The translations under genes and the position numbers were made by a program. 64,000 nucleotides of DNA from Planctomycetota bacterium. Lineage in GTDB: Bacteria > Planctomycetota > UBA1135 > GCA-002686595. The notes under the pieces are model-generated. The model was not told where the DNA came from. It did not search any database and saw nothing but the letters and a program-made list of their open reading frames with translations. Shown piece by piece: positions 54,281-62,390 of the stretch. The stretch spans positions 372,001 to 436,000 of the forward strand of contig JACKHV010000003.1 in assembly GCA_020638835.1 (NCBI GenBank), in the 5' to 3' direction. Numbering within the stretch: the stretch's first letter is position 1; each line of letters begins with the position of its first letter.

Positions 54281-54979
54281 TCACGCCGCCGCGCCCGAGC
54301 GCGGAGCCGCGTCCAAAGTGATTGCGCGGTAGCGGCGCTTCCATCCGCAGCTGAGCTTCCAGCCGCCGCGCACGACGATCGCACCGTCGCTGCCTGCCTC
54401 AGAGTCCGGCGGCCTCCCCGCCCAACCGTCGAAGAACCTGCCCGACGAGAACACGTCCGGTTCGCCCGTCATGCCGCACGGGTCGTACAGCGTGCCGTGC
54501 TTCAGGTGGTTGTTCAGCACGTACACGAGCGCATTGCGCACTTCGCGCAGCGTCTTCAGCACGCGGTCGTGGAAGCACTCACGGAACACACGCCCCGTGC
54601 GACGCCAGATCATGTTCAGCGTTCGAGCGATCCGCGAGTTCAGTCCCTTCATCCCGTTCGACAGCGCGTTCTTGCTGTCGGCCTCGACGGTGAAGTGCAC
54701 GTGGTCGCGCTGGATCGAGTAGTGCACGATTCGGAAGTCAGGGCGCTGCGCCTCACGAATGCAGTACGTCAACGCCCGCGCTTCGAGCGACTCGCGCAAC
54801 CACGGCAAGCCCTCCGCCAGCTTGATCGTCACGATGCGCGGGTCGTGCCGCGAGACCCGCTCGCGCGTCGCATGCGCCACACCGCTCTTGCGCTTCGGTC
54901 GACCGGCCCCTTTGCGGCGACCTCCGTGCGTGCGCGGTTCGGAGAAGTTGAAGTCACCTTGTCGCAGCACGCGTCGCAC
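54281..54979 (-). CDS. Y1 (HUH) transposase, REP-associated type
   Basis: The product has 232 residues. It has an HUH-type motif (HYSIQRDHVHFTVEA, H-V-H), a single catalytic tyrosine region NALVYVLNNHLKHG, and the RTGRVFRECFHDRVL segment typical of Y1/REP-associated tyrosine transposases. The N-terminus (GGRRKGAGRPKRKSG) is a known start for this group. It is immediately preceded by a 421-base region with a large inverted repeat, which may be its substrate. No complete insertion sequence ends are evident. Confidence 0.87.
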   Translation of the reverse strand: MRRVLRQGDFNFSEPRTHGGRRKGAGRPKRKSGVAHATRERVSRHDPRIVTIKLAEGLPWLRESLEARALTYCIREAQRPDFRIVHYSIQRDHVHFTVEADSKNALSNGMKGLNSRIARTLNMIWRRTGRVFRECFHDRVLKTLREVRNALVYVLNNHLKHGTLYDPCGMTGEPDVFSSGRFFDGWAGRPPDSEAGSDGAIVVRGGWKLSCGWKRRYRAITLDAAPRSGAAA

Positions 54980-55100
54980 ATCTGTTAGAACGACGTGCGC
55001 GCTGCGATGTTCGCGATAAGTGCCGCATTGTTGCTCTATTCTCTAAATGGATGCGGTGTCGGGAATGGTGTGACGATGGCGTCGCGTCGTCGCTCCAACA

Positions 55101-55148
55101 CGCCGCCCCGCTCGCTCGAGCTCCGCAAGGCTCCGCTCGCGGGGCTCG
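55101..55148. repeat. Long inverted repeat, left arm
   Basis: This arm matches the reverse complement of 55262-55311 over 26 and 20 bases, interrupted only where the left arm has AA and the right arm four bases. It lies about 120 bases from the start of the Y1 transposase gene, on its 5' side. Confidence 0.85.
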
Positions 55149-55261
55149 GCCCGCGGAATCACGGCACGTGGTGTTAGTGTCGCGTCGGCCAACGGCGCGC
55201 CCACAACGACACCGCCGTTATCAAGTTCGAGACTCCGCCACCTTGCCCGCTAACACCGGAA

Positions 55262-55311
55262 CGAGCCCCGCGAGCGGAGCCCTCGGCGGAGCTCGAGCGA
55301 GCGGGGCGGCG
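55262..55311. repeat. Long inverted repeat, right arm
   Basis: This is the partner of 55101-55148. Both arms also contain shorter self-complementary words (CGAGC/GCTCG), as in REP-type elements. Confidence 0.85.
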
Positions 55312-55367
55312 CTGCAACGACCAGCGCCCAGCTCCGCTCACCCGCGAGACACCGCACATTCCGCGCA

Positions 55368-55404
55368 TTGAGCGCGGGACTCGTCGCCCCGCGCCAGCGC
55401 TCAA
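55368..55404. terminator. Hairpin terminator of fabI
   Basis: TTGAGCGC (55368-55375) and GCGCTCAA (55397-55404) form an 8-bp perfect stem. The right arm on the plus strand overlaps the fabI stop codon. Confidence 0.55.
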
Positions 55405-56174
55405 ACCCCCATGATGTGATACCCCGCGTCGACGTAGATCGTCGACCCGGTGATCCCACGCGAGAGGTCGCTGCACAGGAACAAGCACGTATCACCGACT
55501 TCGTCCGCCTTGATGTTGCGGCGCAGCGGCGCTTTCTCGGCGATGTTGTCGAGCATCTCGGTGAAGCCCGAGACGCCGGAGGCGGAGAGGGTGCGGATCG
55601 GTCCCGCGGAGATCGCGTTGACGCGGATGCCGCGGGGGCCGAGGTCGGCGGCGAGGTAGCGGACGCTCGCTTCGAGGGCGGCCTTGGCGATGCCCATCAC
55701 GTTGTAGTTCTGGATCACGCGCTCGCCGCCGATGTACGACAGCGTGACGATCGAGCCCTCGCGGCCTTCCATCAGGGGCAGGGCGCGGCGCGCGATGGCG
55801 GTCAGCGAGTAGGCCGAGACCTCGTGCGCGATCATGTAGCCTTCCTTCGAGAGCGAGTGGAAGTCGCCCTGCAGCTCCTCGCGGCGGGCGAAGGCGACGC
55901 CGTGCACGACGGCGTCGAGGTGGCCGAACTCCTTCGCGATCGAGGCGAAGGCGGAGTCGATCTCTTCCGGCTTGGTCACGTCGCACGGCAGCACGATCGA
56001 GCCCTCGCACTCGGCGGCGAGGCCGCGGACGGTTTCCTCCATGCGCTCGCCGACGTAGGTGAAAGCGAGGCGCATGCCTTCGCGAGCGAGCGACTTGGCG
56101 CAGCCCCAGGCGATGGAGCGCTTGTTCGCGACGCCGAGGATGACGCCGTTCCGTCCTTTGAGGGAGATCTGCAA
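55401..56174 (-). CDS. fabI: Enoyl-[acyl-carrier-protein] reductase, FabI type
   Basis: The product has 257 residues. A TTG at 56174 after AGGAAGAGG gives the family N-terminus (LQISLKGRNGVILGVANKRSIAW). Landmarks are the NAD-binding GVANKRSIAWG, CDVTKPEEID, VVHGVAFA, the catalytic Y-x6-K (YNVMGIAK) with the preceding LSYIGGERV, and NAISAGPIRTLSASG. It catalyses the last reduction in each fatty-acid elongation cycle. The frame continues upstream to 57458 but that part is antisense to other genes. Confidence 0.93.
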   Translation of the reverse strand: MQISLKGRNGVILGVANKRSIAWGCAKSLAREGMRLAFTYVGERMEETVRGLAAECEGSIVLPCDVTKPEEIDSAFASIAKEFGHLDAVVHGVAFARREELQGDFHSLSKEGYMIAHEVSAYSLTAIARRALPLMEGREGSIVTLSYIGGERVIQNYNVMGIAKAALEASVRYLAADLGPRGIRVNAISAGPIRTLSASGVSGFTEMLDNIAEKAPLRRNIKADEVGDTCLFLCSDLSRGITGSTIYVDAGYHIMGV

Positions 56175-56554
56175 GGGGGGTCCTCTTCCTGATGCGGTGG
56201 GCCGGCCCTGAGGGGGCCCGGAGAGTCGTTCGCCGGTGGGCGAGCCCGGCATGTTGCGGGGCGGGAGCGCGCGGAGCAACAGCGGAGTGGGCCGGGGCCG
56301 TTGAATCCGATCGGGGCGCGTCCGCGGTGGCGAAAGTGGGGAATCCGGGCCGCGCGGCGCGCCCGGGTCCGCTCGGCTCGGAAGACTTCCCGCCCGCGGG
56401 ATCGGGACGCAGTCCGCTGGCAGGCCCCGACTTGCAGCGTTCCGCGGTGACCTGGCGAGCCTGCGGTGCTGCGCGGCGCCGTGCGCGTCACCGATCCCGC
56501 CTAGCCTGGCGTTCCGCTCGCGGCCTCGGCCCCACCCCCGGAGAGAGGAACCCC
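56175..56554. other. 380-bp divergent intergenic region
   Basis: It lies between fabI (minus) and the operon at 56555 (plus), so it should contain promoters for both. It is very GC-rich and I cannot place a convincing -35/-10 pair. AGAGAGGAA at 56542-56550 is the ribosome binding site of the plus-strand gene. Confidence 0.5.
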
Positions 56555-57124
56555 ATGACCGCTCGACTCGACCGCCACGCGACCACGGAACTGCCCTTCG
56601 CACCGCCCGCCGCGCGGCGCCCCGACTGGCGCGCGCTGCTCTGCGGCGGCACGCCGCGCGAGGTGCTCGCGCGCATCGTCGACGGTGACCCGCTCGGCCT
56701 GCGCCCGCGCATCGCGGCCGCGCTGCGGCGCGGCGCCTGGTTGATGGACGCCGACCGCGTGCTGCTGCGCGCCCTCGCCCTGTGCGCGAGGCGCGGCGCG
56801 AGCTACCGGGGCCGTCCCGCGATCGACGAGTGGCTCGAGGCGCGCGTGCAGGAAGCGATCGAGGACTTGCTGGAGGAAGAACACGCCGCGCGCGCTCCCG
56901 CGTCCGCTGCCTTCGCCGACCTGGCGCGACCGCTCGCGCTGTCGCCGGAACGACTGCGCGCGGCGTGTGCGCGCTTCCACGCGAGGCCGCGCGAAGAACG
57001 CGAGGCGTACGTGCGCCTCGTGCTGGATCGGAGGCCGCTCGAGGAGAGTGGAACCGACCCGCTCGAAACCGCCCGCCGCGCGCGCCGCGCGACGCTGGCA
57101 CTGCTCGGAGGAGAGGGATCATGA
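56555..57124 (+). CDS. Hypothetical soluble alpha-helical protein
   Basis: The product has 189 residues and an ATG after AGAGAGGAACCCC. It is rich in alanine and arginine. The segment VDGDPLGLRPRIAAALRRGAWLMDADRVLLRALALCA...WLEARVQEAIEDLLEEE, followed by LSPERLRAACARFHARPREEREAYVRLVL, has a faint sigma-factor-like layout. I cannot confirm the family. Its stop overlaps the next start (ATGA), and the gene heads an operon ending in an NtrC-like protein, so a regulatory role is possible. Confidence 0.65.
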   Translation: MTARLDRHATTELPFAPPAARRPDWRALLCGGTPREVLARIVDGDPLGLRPRIAAALRRGAWLMDADRVLLRALALCARRGASYRGRPAIDEWLEARVQEAIEDLLEEEHAARAPASAAFADLARPLALSPERLRAACARFHARPREEREAYVRLVLDRRPLEESGTDPLETARRARRATLALLGGEGS

Positions 57125-58026
57125 ATCGACGCGTCGAACGCCGACCGAATCGCGAAGAACTCGCACGCCGCCGCAGCTGGGCGCGGCTCGTCGCGGACCT
57201 CGAGTCCCGCCTCGCCGAAGTGTTGCGCGGCTTCGTGTCGTCCGACTTGATCGCGTTGCACGCGCGCTGCGAAGACGAACTCTCGCGCGTGCACGTCGCG
57301 ATCCAGGCACGGCTGCTGCGGCACGCGGCGGAACTCTGCCTGTTGCGCGACGCGAACGCGCGCCTGTGGACGGCGGCGGCGGCAGCGCCGAACTTCGCGG
57401 ACTGGCGGCGGGCCGCTGACGAAGAGATCCAGCTCGCGCTGTCCGACGGGCGGCGCATCGACGGGAACCTGCTCGCGTGCCAACTGATGCCGCGCGACGC
57501 GTGGCCTCCCGCCGAAGTCCTCGCGCGGGCGGCGCGGCGCCTCTCGCCGGGTCCGACCTCCGAGTTGTTGTTCGCGCGCTCGCGCTTCGCGGCCGGACAT
57601 CGTCGCGAAGCCGAAGCGCGCTACCGCGCGATCGTGCGGGGCGGCCGGATGCTTGGCGGTCGCGTGCACGAAGCGGCGGCGGCCGCGGCGGAAGCGCGCG
57701 GCGACCTGCGCGCCGCGCTGGAATCGAACCTCGTCGCGCGCGCCCTCGGCGCGGGACCGCGCGCGGAAGCGGCGGCCTTCGTGATCGCGTGCGTGCTCGG
57801 CGAACGCTCCGTCGCACTGCAGCTCGCCGACGAACTCGACGCGCGCGAAGCCGAACGCCGTTCCGCGCCGCGCGAACACGCGCGCATGCTGCGTGAACTC
57901 GCCGCTCGCTGGCGTGCGCGCGACATCGCGCCGCGGCCCGCGCCCGGGACCGTGGCGCTCGTCGCCGACTGCTTGTGCAGCGGCGAACGCGGTCTCGCCG
58001 ACCTCTGCTACGCGTTGCTGTCGTGA
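57121..58026 (+). CDS. Hypothetical helical, TPR-like protein
   Basis: The product has 301 residues. The ATG overlaps the upstream stop, and its own stop overlaps the next GTG. The sequence is all-helical; the second half (LLFARSRFAAGHRREAEARYRAIV...GRVHEAAAAAAEARGDLRAALESNLVARALG) resembles two TPR units. No membrane segment or catalytic motif is seen. It is translationally coupled to the AAA+ protein and may serve as its partner. Confidence 0.65.
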   Translation: MNRRVERRPNREELARRRSWARLVADLESRLAEVLRGFVSSDLIALHARCEDELSRVHVAIQARLLRHAAELCLLRDANARLWTAAAAAPNFADWRRAADEEIQLALSDGRRIDGNLLACQLMPRDAWPPAEVLARAARRLSPGPTSELLFARSRFAAGHRREAEARYRAIVRGGRMLGGRVHEAAAAAAEARGDLRAALESNLVARALGAGPRAEAAAFVIACVLGERSVALQLADELDAREAERRSAPREHARMLRELAARWRARDIAPRPAPGTVALVADCLCSGERGLADLCYALLS

Positions 58027-60665
58027 CGCACGACCGGTCGGAGTCCGAGCCGCGGCTGCCCGCGGGGGCCGAGGAAGCGCTCGAGCTGCTGCTCCCCGAC
58101 GCCGACGAGCGCCGCCGCACGGAGGCGGAACGCGTCGCCGGCTTCTTGCGTCTCTTGCAGGCCGACGCCAGCCGCGCGGGCGAACGCGTGTCGGTGGACC
58201 TCACGCGTGCGCGCGACGACCTGGCGCGCAGCGGGCGCGAGCGGCTCGAAGGCGCGCTGAACGACCTCTGCGCGCACCACCTCGCCGCTCTGCTCGATCC
58301 GGACCGCTTCCTGCACCCCGGCGAGGCGTCGAGGCCGGCCGCGCAGGCGTGGCGCGAGCTCGAGAGCTTGCGCGAGGAGTACGACGGGCTGGCGGAACTC
58401 CCCGTACCCGGCGAACCGGTCTCCGCCGTGGCCGCGCGCTTGATCGAGAGCTTGGCGCGACACGCGGGCGAGGCGTCCGCCGCGCTCTGGCACGCGCGGC
58501 TCGTCGGGGCGCTGCGTGGACCGCGCGACGGCGAGGCGGCCTTCCGTGAGTTGGCGAGCGCGGCGGGCGACGCCGAGGTGCCGCCGGCCGTGTGGGCGGG
58601 GGCGATCGAGTGCGCGCTCGACGCCGGCGCGGTGCACCGCGCCGCGGACCTCGCGTCCGAGTGCGCGACGCGGCATCCGCACGACGCGCGCCTCGCGCGA
58701 CTGCTGGTCTGGTGCCGCTTGCTGGCAGGGGACTTCGAGGCGGCGCGCGCGCTCGACGCGCGACTCGGCGCTTGGAAGGGCGACTTGCCCGGCGTGTTGT
58801 CGCGCTTGCGCGACGAGCTGCCGTCGTGCTTGGCGCTGCTCTCGGGTCGCACCCGGCGGTCGACAGCGCAACATGACCTCGCGCCACCCCTCGAAGCCGA
58901 GCTGGACCGCACGGCCCTCGGCGCGCAGCTCGTCGCGGTGGTGCAACTGCACCCTGGCGCCGGAGCGGAGCTGATCGCCTTCGACGCGGCGCCCGGCCTG
59001 CGCGCGCGCGTCGAGCGCTGGTTCGAGGATCGAGACCGCGCGGCCTCTCGGCCGTCGAACCCCGAACATCGAGTGTTGCGCGACGCACGCGCGCAGGCAT
59101 GGCACCGCACCGACGGCGCCGCGTTGCCGGACAGCCTCGGCGGTGCCGACAGCCGCGCCGCGCTCTTGCAGCCGATCCTCGACGACGCAGGCGAGACCTG
59201 CGGGTGGTTGCACCTCGAGTCGTCGCACCACTTGCTGCCTACGACGCGACGCATGGAAGCGTTGGCGCGCGCGTGGCGCTTCGAGCTGCTGCGACGACGC
59301 GGTCGCTGGGAAGCGCCGGACGACGCCGAGGTCTTCGCGCGCGTCGACGACGACCGCGGTGAAGTCGCGCGCGCCTTCCACGAGCTCGTCGCGCGGCTCG
59401 GCATCAAGACGGCGCGGCGCGCGTGGTGGGGGTTCGAGCTGCGGGACGGGGAACCGCGGCTCGTCGCGAACGGCGGCGAAGGCCTGGGGCCCGTGGAGGA
59501 CGCGCCGGGCCGCGGCCGCGCGCTGCACCGCGCGCTCGCTTGCGGCGGACCGGTGCGCGGCGACGAGCCGGACGCGAACTTGTACCTGCACGCGCAGTCG
59601 GCCGCGGGCGTCGTGTTGTGCTTACGCGTCGCGGAGGAGTGCATCGGAGCACTCGTCGTCGAGTCCGAGCGCCGCCGCGACTTCTCGGCGTCGGAGGCGG
59701 AGCGCTTGGCCGAGCTCGTCGACGCCGACGCGCTGCACGTGCGGCTCGCGCAGTTCCACGCGGAGCACCGCCGGCGACACGGACGCGCGGTGATCGCGGA
59801 CGCGGACAGCACAGGCTTCCGCGCCTTCCATGCGGCGCTGCGGCGCGCGCGCTCCGCGTCGGCACCGCTGGTTCTGTGCGGACCGTCCGGCGCTGGCAAG
59901 CGCGTGTTCGCGCGCTGGGCGTGGTTCGAGTCAGGCGCAGCCGAAGCGCGTCGCGAGTCGACGATCCGAGACTGGCTCGCAGACGGCGCGCGGGGGCCGG
60001 CCTACTTGACCGGGCTCGAGCAGGCCGACGCCCACGACCAGCTGTGCCTGCTGCGCACGCTCGAGGACGGTGCCGACGCGCGCGACCTCGCCTTCGGCAC
60101 GCGCGAGCATCCGGGTTGCGCCGCCCGCGACGGGCGCTTGCTGCCCGAGCTCTCCGCGTGGCTCGGTCGCGAGCTGCACTTCGTGCCGGGCTTCGCGCAG
60201 CGTCGGGAAGAGCTGTCCCTGCTCGTCGAAGCGCGGCTCGCGGAGCTGTCCTGCGAGTCGGCTCGACCTCTCCCGCACCTGGACGACGGCGCGCTCGCTC
60301 TCCTGTGGCGCCAGGACTGGACCGGCAACTGGCGCGAGCTCGACGCGCGCCTCCACCGCCTGCTTCAGCGTGAGACTGCGGACGAGGTGACGTCCGACGA
60401 GCTCGCCGAGATCTGGCGCGCCGCCGGCGACGAAGCCGTCGCGCGAATCCCGTCGCGCGAGCCGTCGGCCGAGCTGCTGCAGGCCGCGCTGCTCTCCACC
60501 GCCACGGCCGGCGGCCGGGCGAACAAGCGCCGCGCCGCCCTCTACCTGGGCTGGGACCCGGACACCCTCGCGGCGCGGCTGGCCGAAGCCGACCTCTCCG
60601 CGATCGATCCATCGGCCCGCGGCGCCGCGTGGTCGAGACGGCGAAGCGCCGCCGGCGGACGCTGA
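58023..60665 (+). CDS. Degenerate NtrC-like AAA+ protein with long N-terminal region
   Basis: The product has 880 residues, starting at GTG overlapping the previous stop. Residues 1-about 300 look TPR-like; about 300-600 contain two GAF-like segments (LLQPILDDAGETCGWLHLES, VLCLRVAEECIGALVVESER). The C-terminal third aligns with sigma-54 activators: Walker A GPSGAGKR (620-627), a LHFVPGFAQRREELSLLVEARL segment, WTGNWRELDARLHRLL, and a Fis-like end GGRANKRRAALYLGWDPDTLAARL. The GAFTGA loop region is deleted and the Walker B acids (normally DE) read TG. It is therefore unlikely to remodel sigma-54 polymerase. Confidence 0.78.
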   Translation: MTHDRSESEPRLPAGAEEALELLLPDADERRRTEAERVAGFLRLLQADASRAGERVSVDLTRARDDLARSGRERLEGALNDLCAHHLAALLDPDRFLHPGEASRPAAQAWRELESLREEYDGLAELPVPGEPVSAVAARLIESLARHAGEASAALWHARLVGALRGPRDGEAAFRELASAAGDAEVPPAVWAGAIECALDAGAVHRAADLASECATRHPHDARLARLLVWCRLLAGDFEAARALDARLGAWKGDLPGVLSRLRDELPSCLALLSGRTRRSTAQHDLAPPLEAELDRTALGAQLVAVVQLHPGAGAELIAFDAAPGLRARVERWFEDRDRAASRPSNPEHRVLRDARAQAWHRTDGAALPDSLGGADSRAALLQPILDDAGETCGWLHLESSHHLLPTTRRMEALARAWRFELLRRRGRWEAPDDAEVFARVDDDRGEVARAFHELVARLGIKTARRAWWGFELRDGEPRLVANGGEGLGPVEDAPGRGRALHRALACGGPVRGDEPDANLYLHAQSAAGVVLCLRVAEECIGALVVESERRRDFSASEAERLAELVDADALHVRLAQFHAEHRRRHGRAVIADADSTGFRAFHAALRRARSASAPLVLCGPSGAGKRVFARWAWFESGAAEARRESTIRDWLADGARGPAYLTGLEQADAHDQLCLLRTLEDGADARDLAFGTREHPGCAARDGRLLPELSAWLGRELHFVPGFAQRREELSLLVEARLAELSCESARPLPHLDDGALALLWRQDWTGNWRELDARLHRLLQRETADEVTSDELAEIWRAAGDEAVARIPSREPSAELLQAALLSTATAGGRANKRRAALYLGWDPDTLAARLAEADLSAIDPSARGAAWSRRRSAAGGR

Positions 60666-60727
60666 CCCCACGACTTGGGGCGCCTGGGGTAGGATCGAGG
60701 CTCCACTCGACCCCCCTGGAGTCCCTC

Positions 60728-62356
60728 ATGTCTTTCGTCTCCCCCCGCGTCGCCTGCCTCGTCGGCGCGCTCCTCACCTGGTCCGGTTCCACGGCCCACG
60801 CGCAGTACGACCCGACCTCCGGTCAGTGGGGGAAGGACGCGAGCCACCACCTGCGTGTGATGTCGTGGAACGTGAAGGACGGACTTTGCACGTCGAACGA
60901 CAAGCAGGAAGGTCAGAACAACTGGACCGCGATCTGCCGCACCGTGGCCGCCTTCCAGCCCGACGTGCTCGTGCTGCTCGAGTGCGCGGACAACAGCGGC
61001 AACGGCACGGGATCGGGCAACGACAACGTGGCCGAGCTGACGGGCGTGCTCGAGTTGATGATGCACGGCGGCAGCGATCCGGATCACGGCGGTGCGGCGG
61101 TGACGAGCTACGTGCAGCTCTACGCGCCCGGCTACGACCTGCCGTACATCTTCGTTCCGAACGAGACGGACAACTTCAACCGCAACGCGATCATGTCGCG
61201 CTATCCCTTCGCCGACCTGAACGGCGACGGACACAGCACCTGGAGCAACATCCCGAACGTCAGCGCGACGAGCTACGCGCCCGGCGGCGACGGCGGCATC
61301 CGCGGCTTCCAGTTCGTCGAGATCGACCTGCCCGACAACGTCTACTCGGGCGACCTCGTGCTCGGCGGCGCGCACATGAAGGCGGGCAGCCAGAACAGCG
61401 ACGAGGACCAGCGGCGCGAGGCGGCGCAGAACGTCGCCTACGTCGTGGAACACTTCTTCAACGGAGCCGGCACCGGGACGGTCGACCCCTTCAACAAGAT
61501 CGCCGACTCGCCGCAGGCTACCACCGTGCTCGACCAGTACACGCCCGTGATCCTCGCCGGCGACTGGAACGAGGACGAATCGACGAACGGCCAGAAGGGA
61601 CCGGCGGAGTGGCTGACGCACGCCCAGTTCACCGGCGGGACCGACGGCACCGACCGCGACGGCTCGGACATGCTGTACGACGACGCGCTCGACTATGCCG
61701 GCAGCGACAACTCGCTCGGCACGAAGAAGCTCGACTACATCGCCTGGCAGGATTCGATCGCGACCCTGCAGAACCAGTTCCTGTTCCACTCGAACGTCGT
61801 TCCGCTCGCCAACCTGCCTGCGGAGATGCTGGGCTTCCCGAACCCGATCTCGATCAGCGGTTGGGCGTCGGACCACAAGCTCGTGATCTGCGACTTCGAC
61901 CTGCCGCGTATGATCATCGACCCGCTCTGCTTCGGCGACTCGCAGCTCGCGATCTGCCCCTGCTTGAACAGCACGCAGGCCGGCGAAGGTTGCATGAACT
62001 CGACCGGCGACGGTGCGATCCTCACCTACACCGGCACGGCGGAGATCGCGGCGGACGACTTGACGCTCTTCGCATACCAGTGCCGCCAGTCGCAGACCGG
62101 CGTGTTCCTGCAGGGCGGTACGCTGACGCCGCAGGCTTTCCGCGACGGCATCCTCTGCGTCGGCCCGCCGACCTTGCGACTCGAGTTCGTGCAGACCGAC
62201 TTCATCGGTAACGCGACGTCCTCGATCTCGCTCGTGAACGACGGAAACAACGTCCCCGGCCTGACGCGCTACTACCAGTTCTGGTTCCGCGACCCCGGCG
62301 GAGCGTGCGGCGCCGGATCGAACCTGAGCTCGGCCCTGCGCGTCGTCTGGCAGTGA
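60728..62356 (+). CDS. Exported endonuclease/exonuclease/phosphatase protein with shared C-terminal module
   Basis: The product has 542 residues. The signal peptide ends at AHA-QY (about 26). An EEP-family domain spans about 38-395: RVMSWNVKDG, LVLLECAD, NRNAIMSRYPF, LVLGGAHMKAGS, VILAGDWNEDES and the terminal SDHKLVICDF, which hold the usual metal and catalytic residues (N, E, D-x-N, D-H). The shared C-terminal module covers C401-542 (CFGDSQLAICPC, AGEGCMNS, FWFRDPGGACGAGSNLSSAL). It is likely a secreted nuclease or phosphodiesterase. Here the module is joined to a recognisable enzyme. Confidence 0.88.
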   Translation: MSFVSPRVACLVGALLTWSGSTAHAQYDPTSGQWGKDASHHLRVMSWNVKDGLCTSNDKQEGQNNWTAICRTVAAFQPDVLVLLECADNSGNGTGSGNDNVAELTGVLELMMHGGSDPDHGGAAVTSYVQLYAPGYDLPYIFVPNETDNFNRNAIMSRYPFADLNGDGHSTWSNIPNVSATSYAPGGDGGIRGFQFVEIDLPDNVYSGDLVLGGAHMKAGSQNSDEDQRREAAQNVAYVVEHFFNGAGTGTVDPFNKIADSPQATTVLDQYTPVILAGDWNEDESTNGQKGPAEWLTHAQFTGGTDGTDRDGSDMLYDDALDYAGSDNSLGTKKLDYIAWQDSIATLQNQFLFHSNVVPLANLPAEMLGFPNPISISGWASDHKLVICDFDLPRMIIDPLCFGDSQLAICPCLNSTQAGEGCMNSTGDGAILTYTGTAEIAADDLTLFAYQCRQSQTGVFLQGGTLTPQAFRDGILCVGPPTLRLEFVQTDFIGNATSSISLVNDGNNVPGLTRYYQFWFRDPGGACGAGSNLSSALRVVWQ

Positions 62357-62390
62357 CGCCGTTCCGCGCGCCGGACGCGGCGCGCGCTCG

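Larger units (their letters stand above)
54980..55400. other. 421-bp intergenic region with nested inverted repeats
   Basis: Apart from the two long inverted arms (55101-55148 and 55262-55311), the 113-base spacer contains further nested complementary words: GTGTTAG/CTAACAC (55171/55250), GTGTCG/CGACAC (55177/55207) and AACGGC/GCCGTT (55191/55214). A further hairpin follows at 55368-55404. A 60-codon frame from 54995 has a lipoprotein-like start (LLLYSLNGCG) but runs into the repeat; I do not call it a gene. Confidence 0.65.

Noticed and set aside
54995..55177. 60-codon frame with lipoprotein-like start
   Set aside because: The LLLYSLNGCG segment is suggestive, but the frame runs into the inverted repeat and ends without any domain. 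It may be a fragment, but the evidence is too weak.
56175..57458. N-terminal extension of FabI
   Set aside because: It is antisense to the plus-strand operon and not conserved in FabI. The TTG at 56174 fits the family length.
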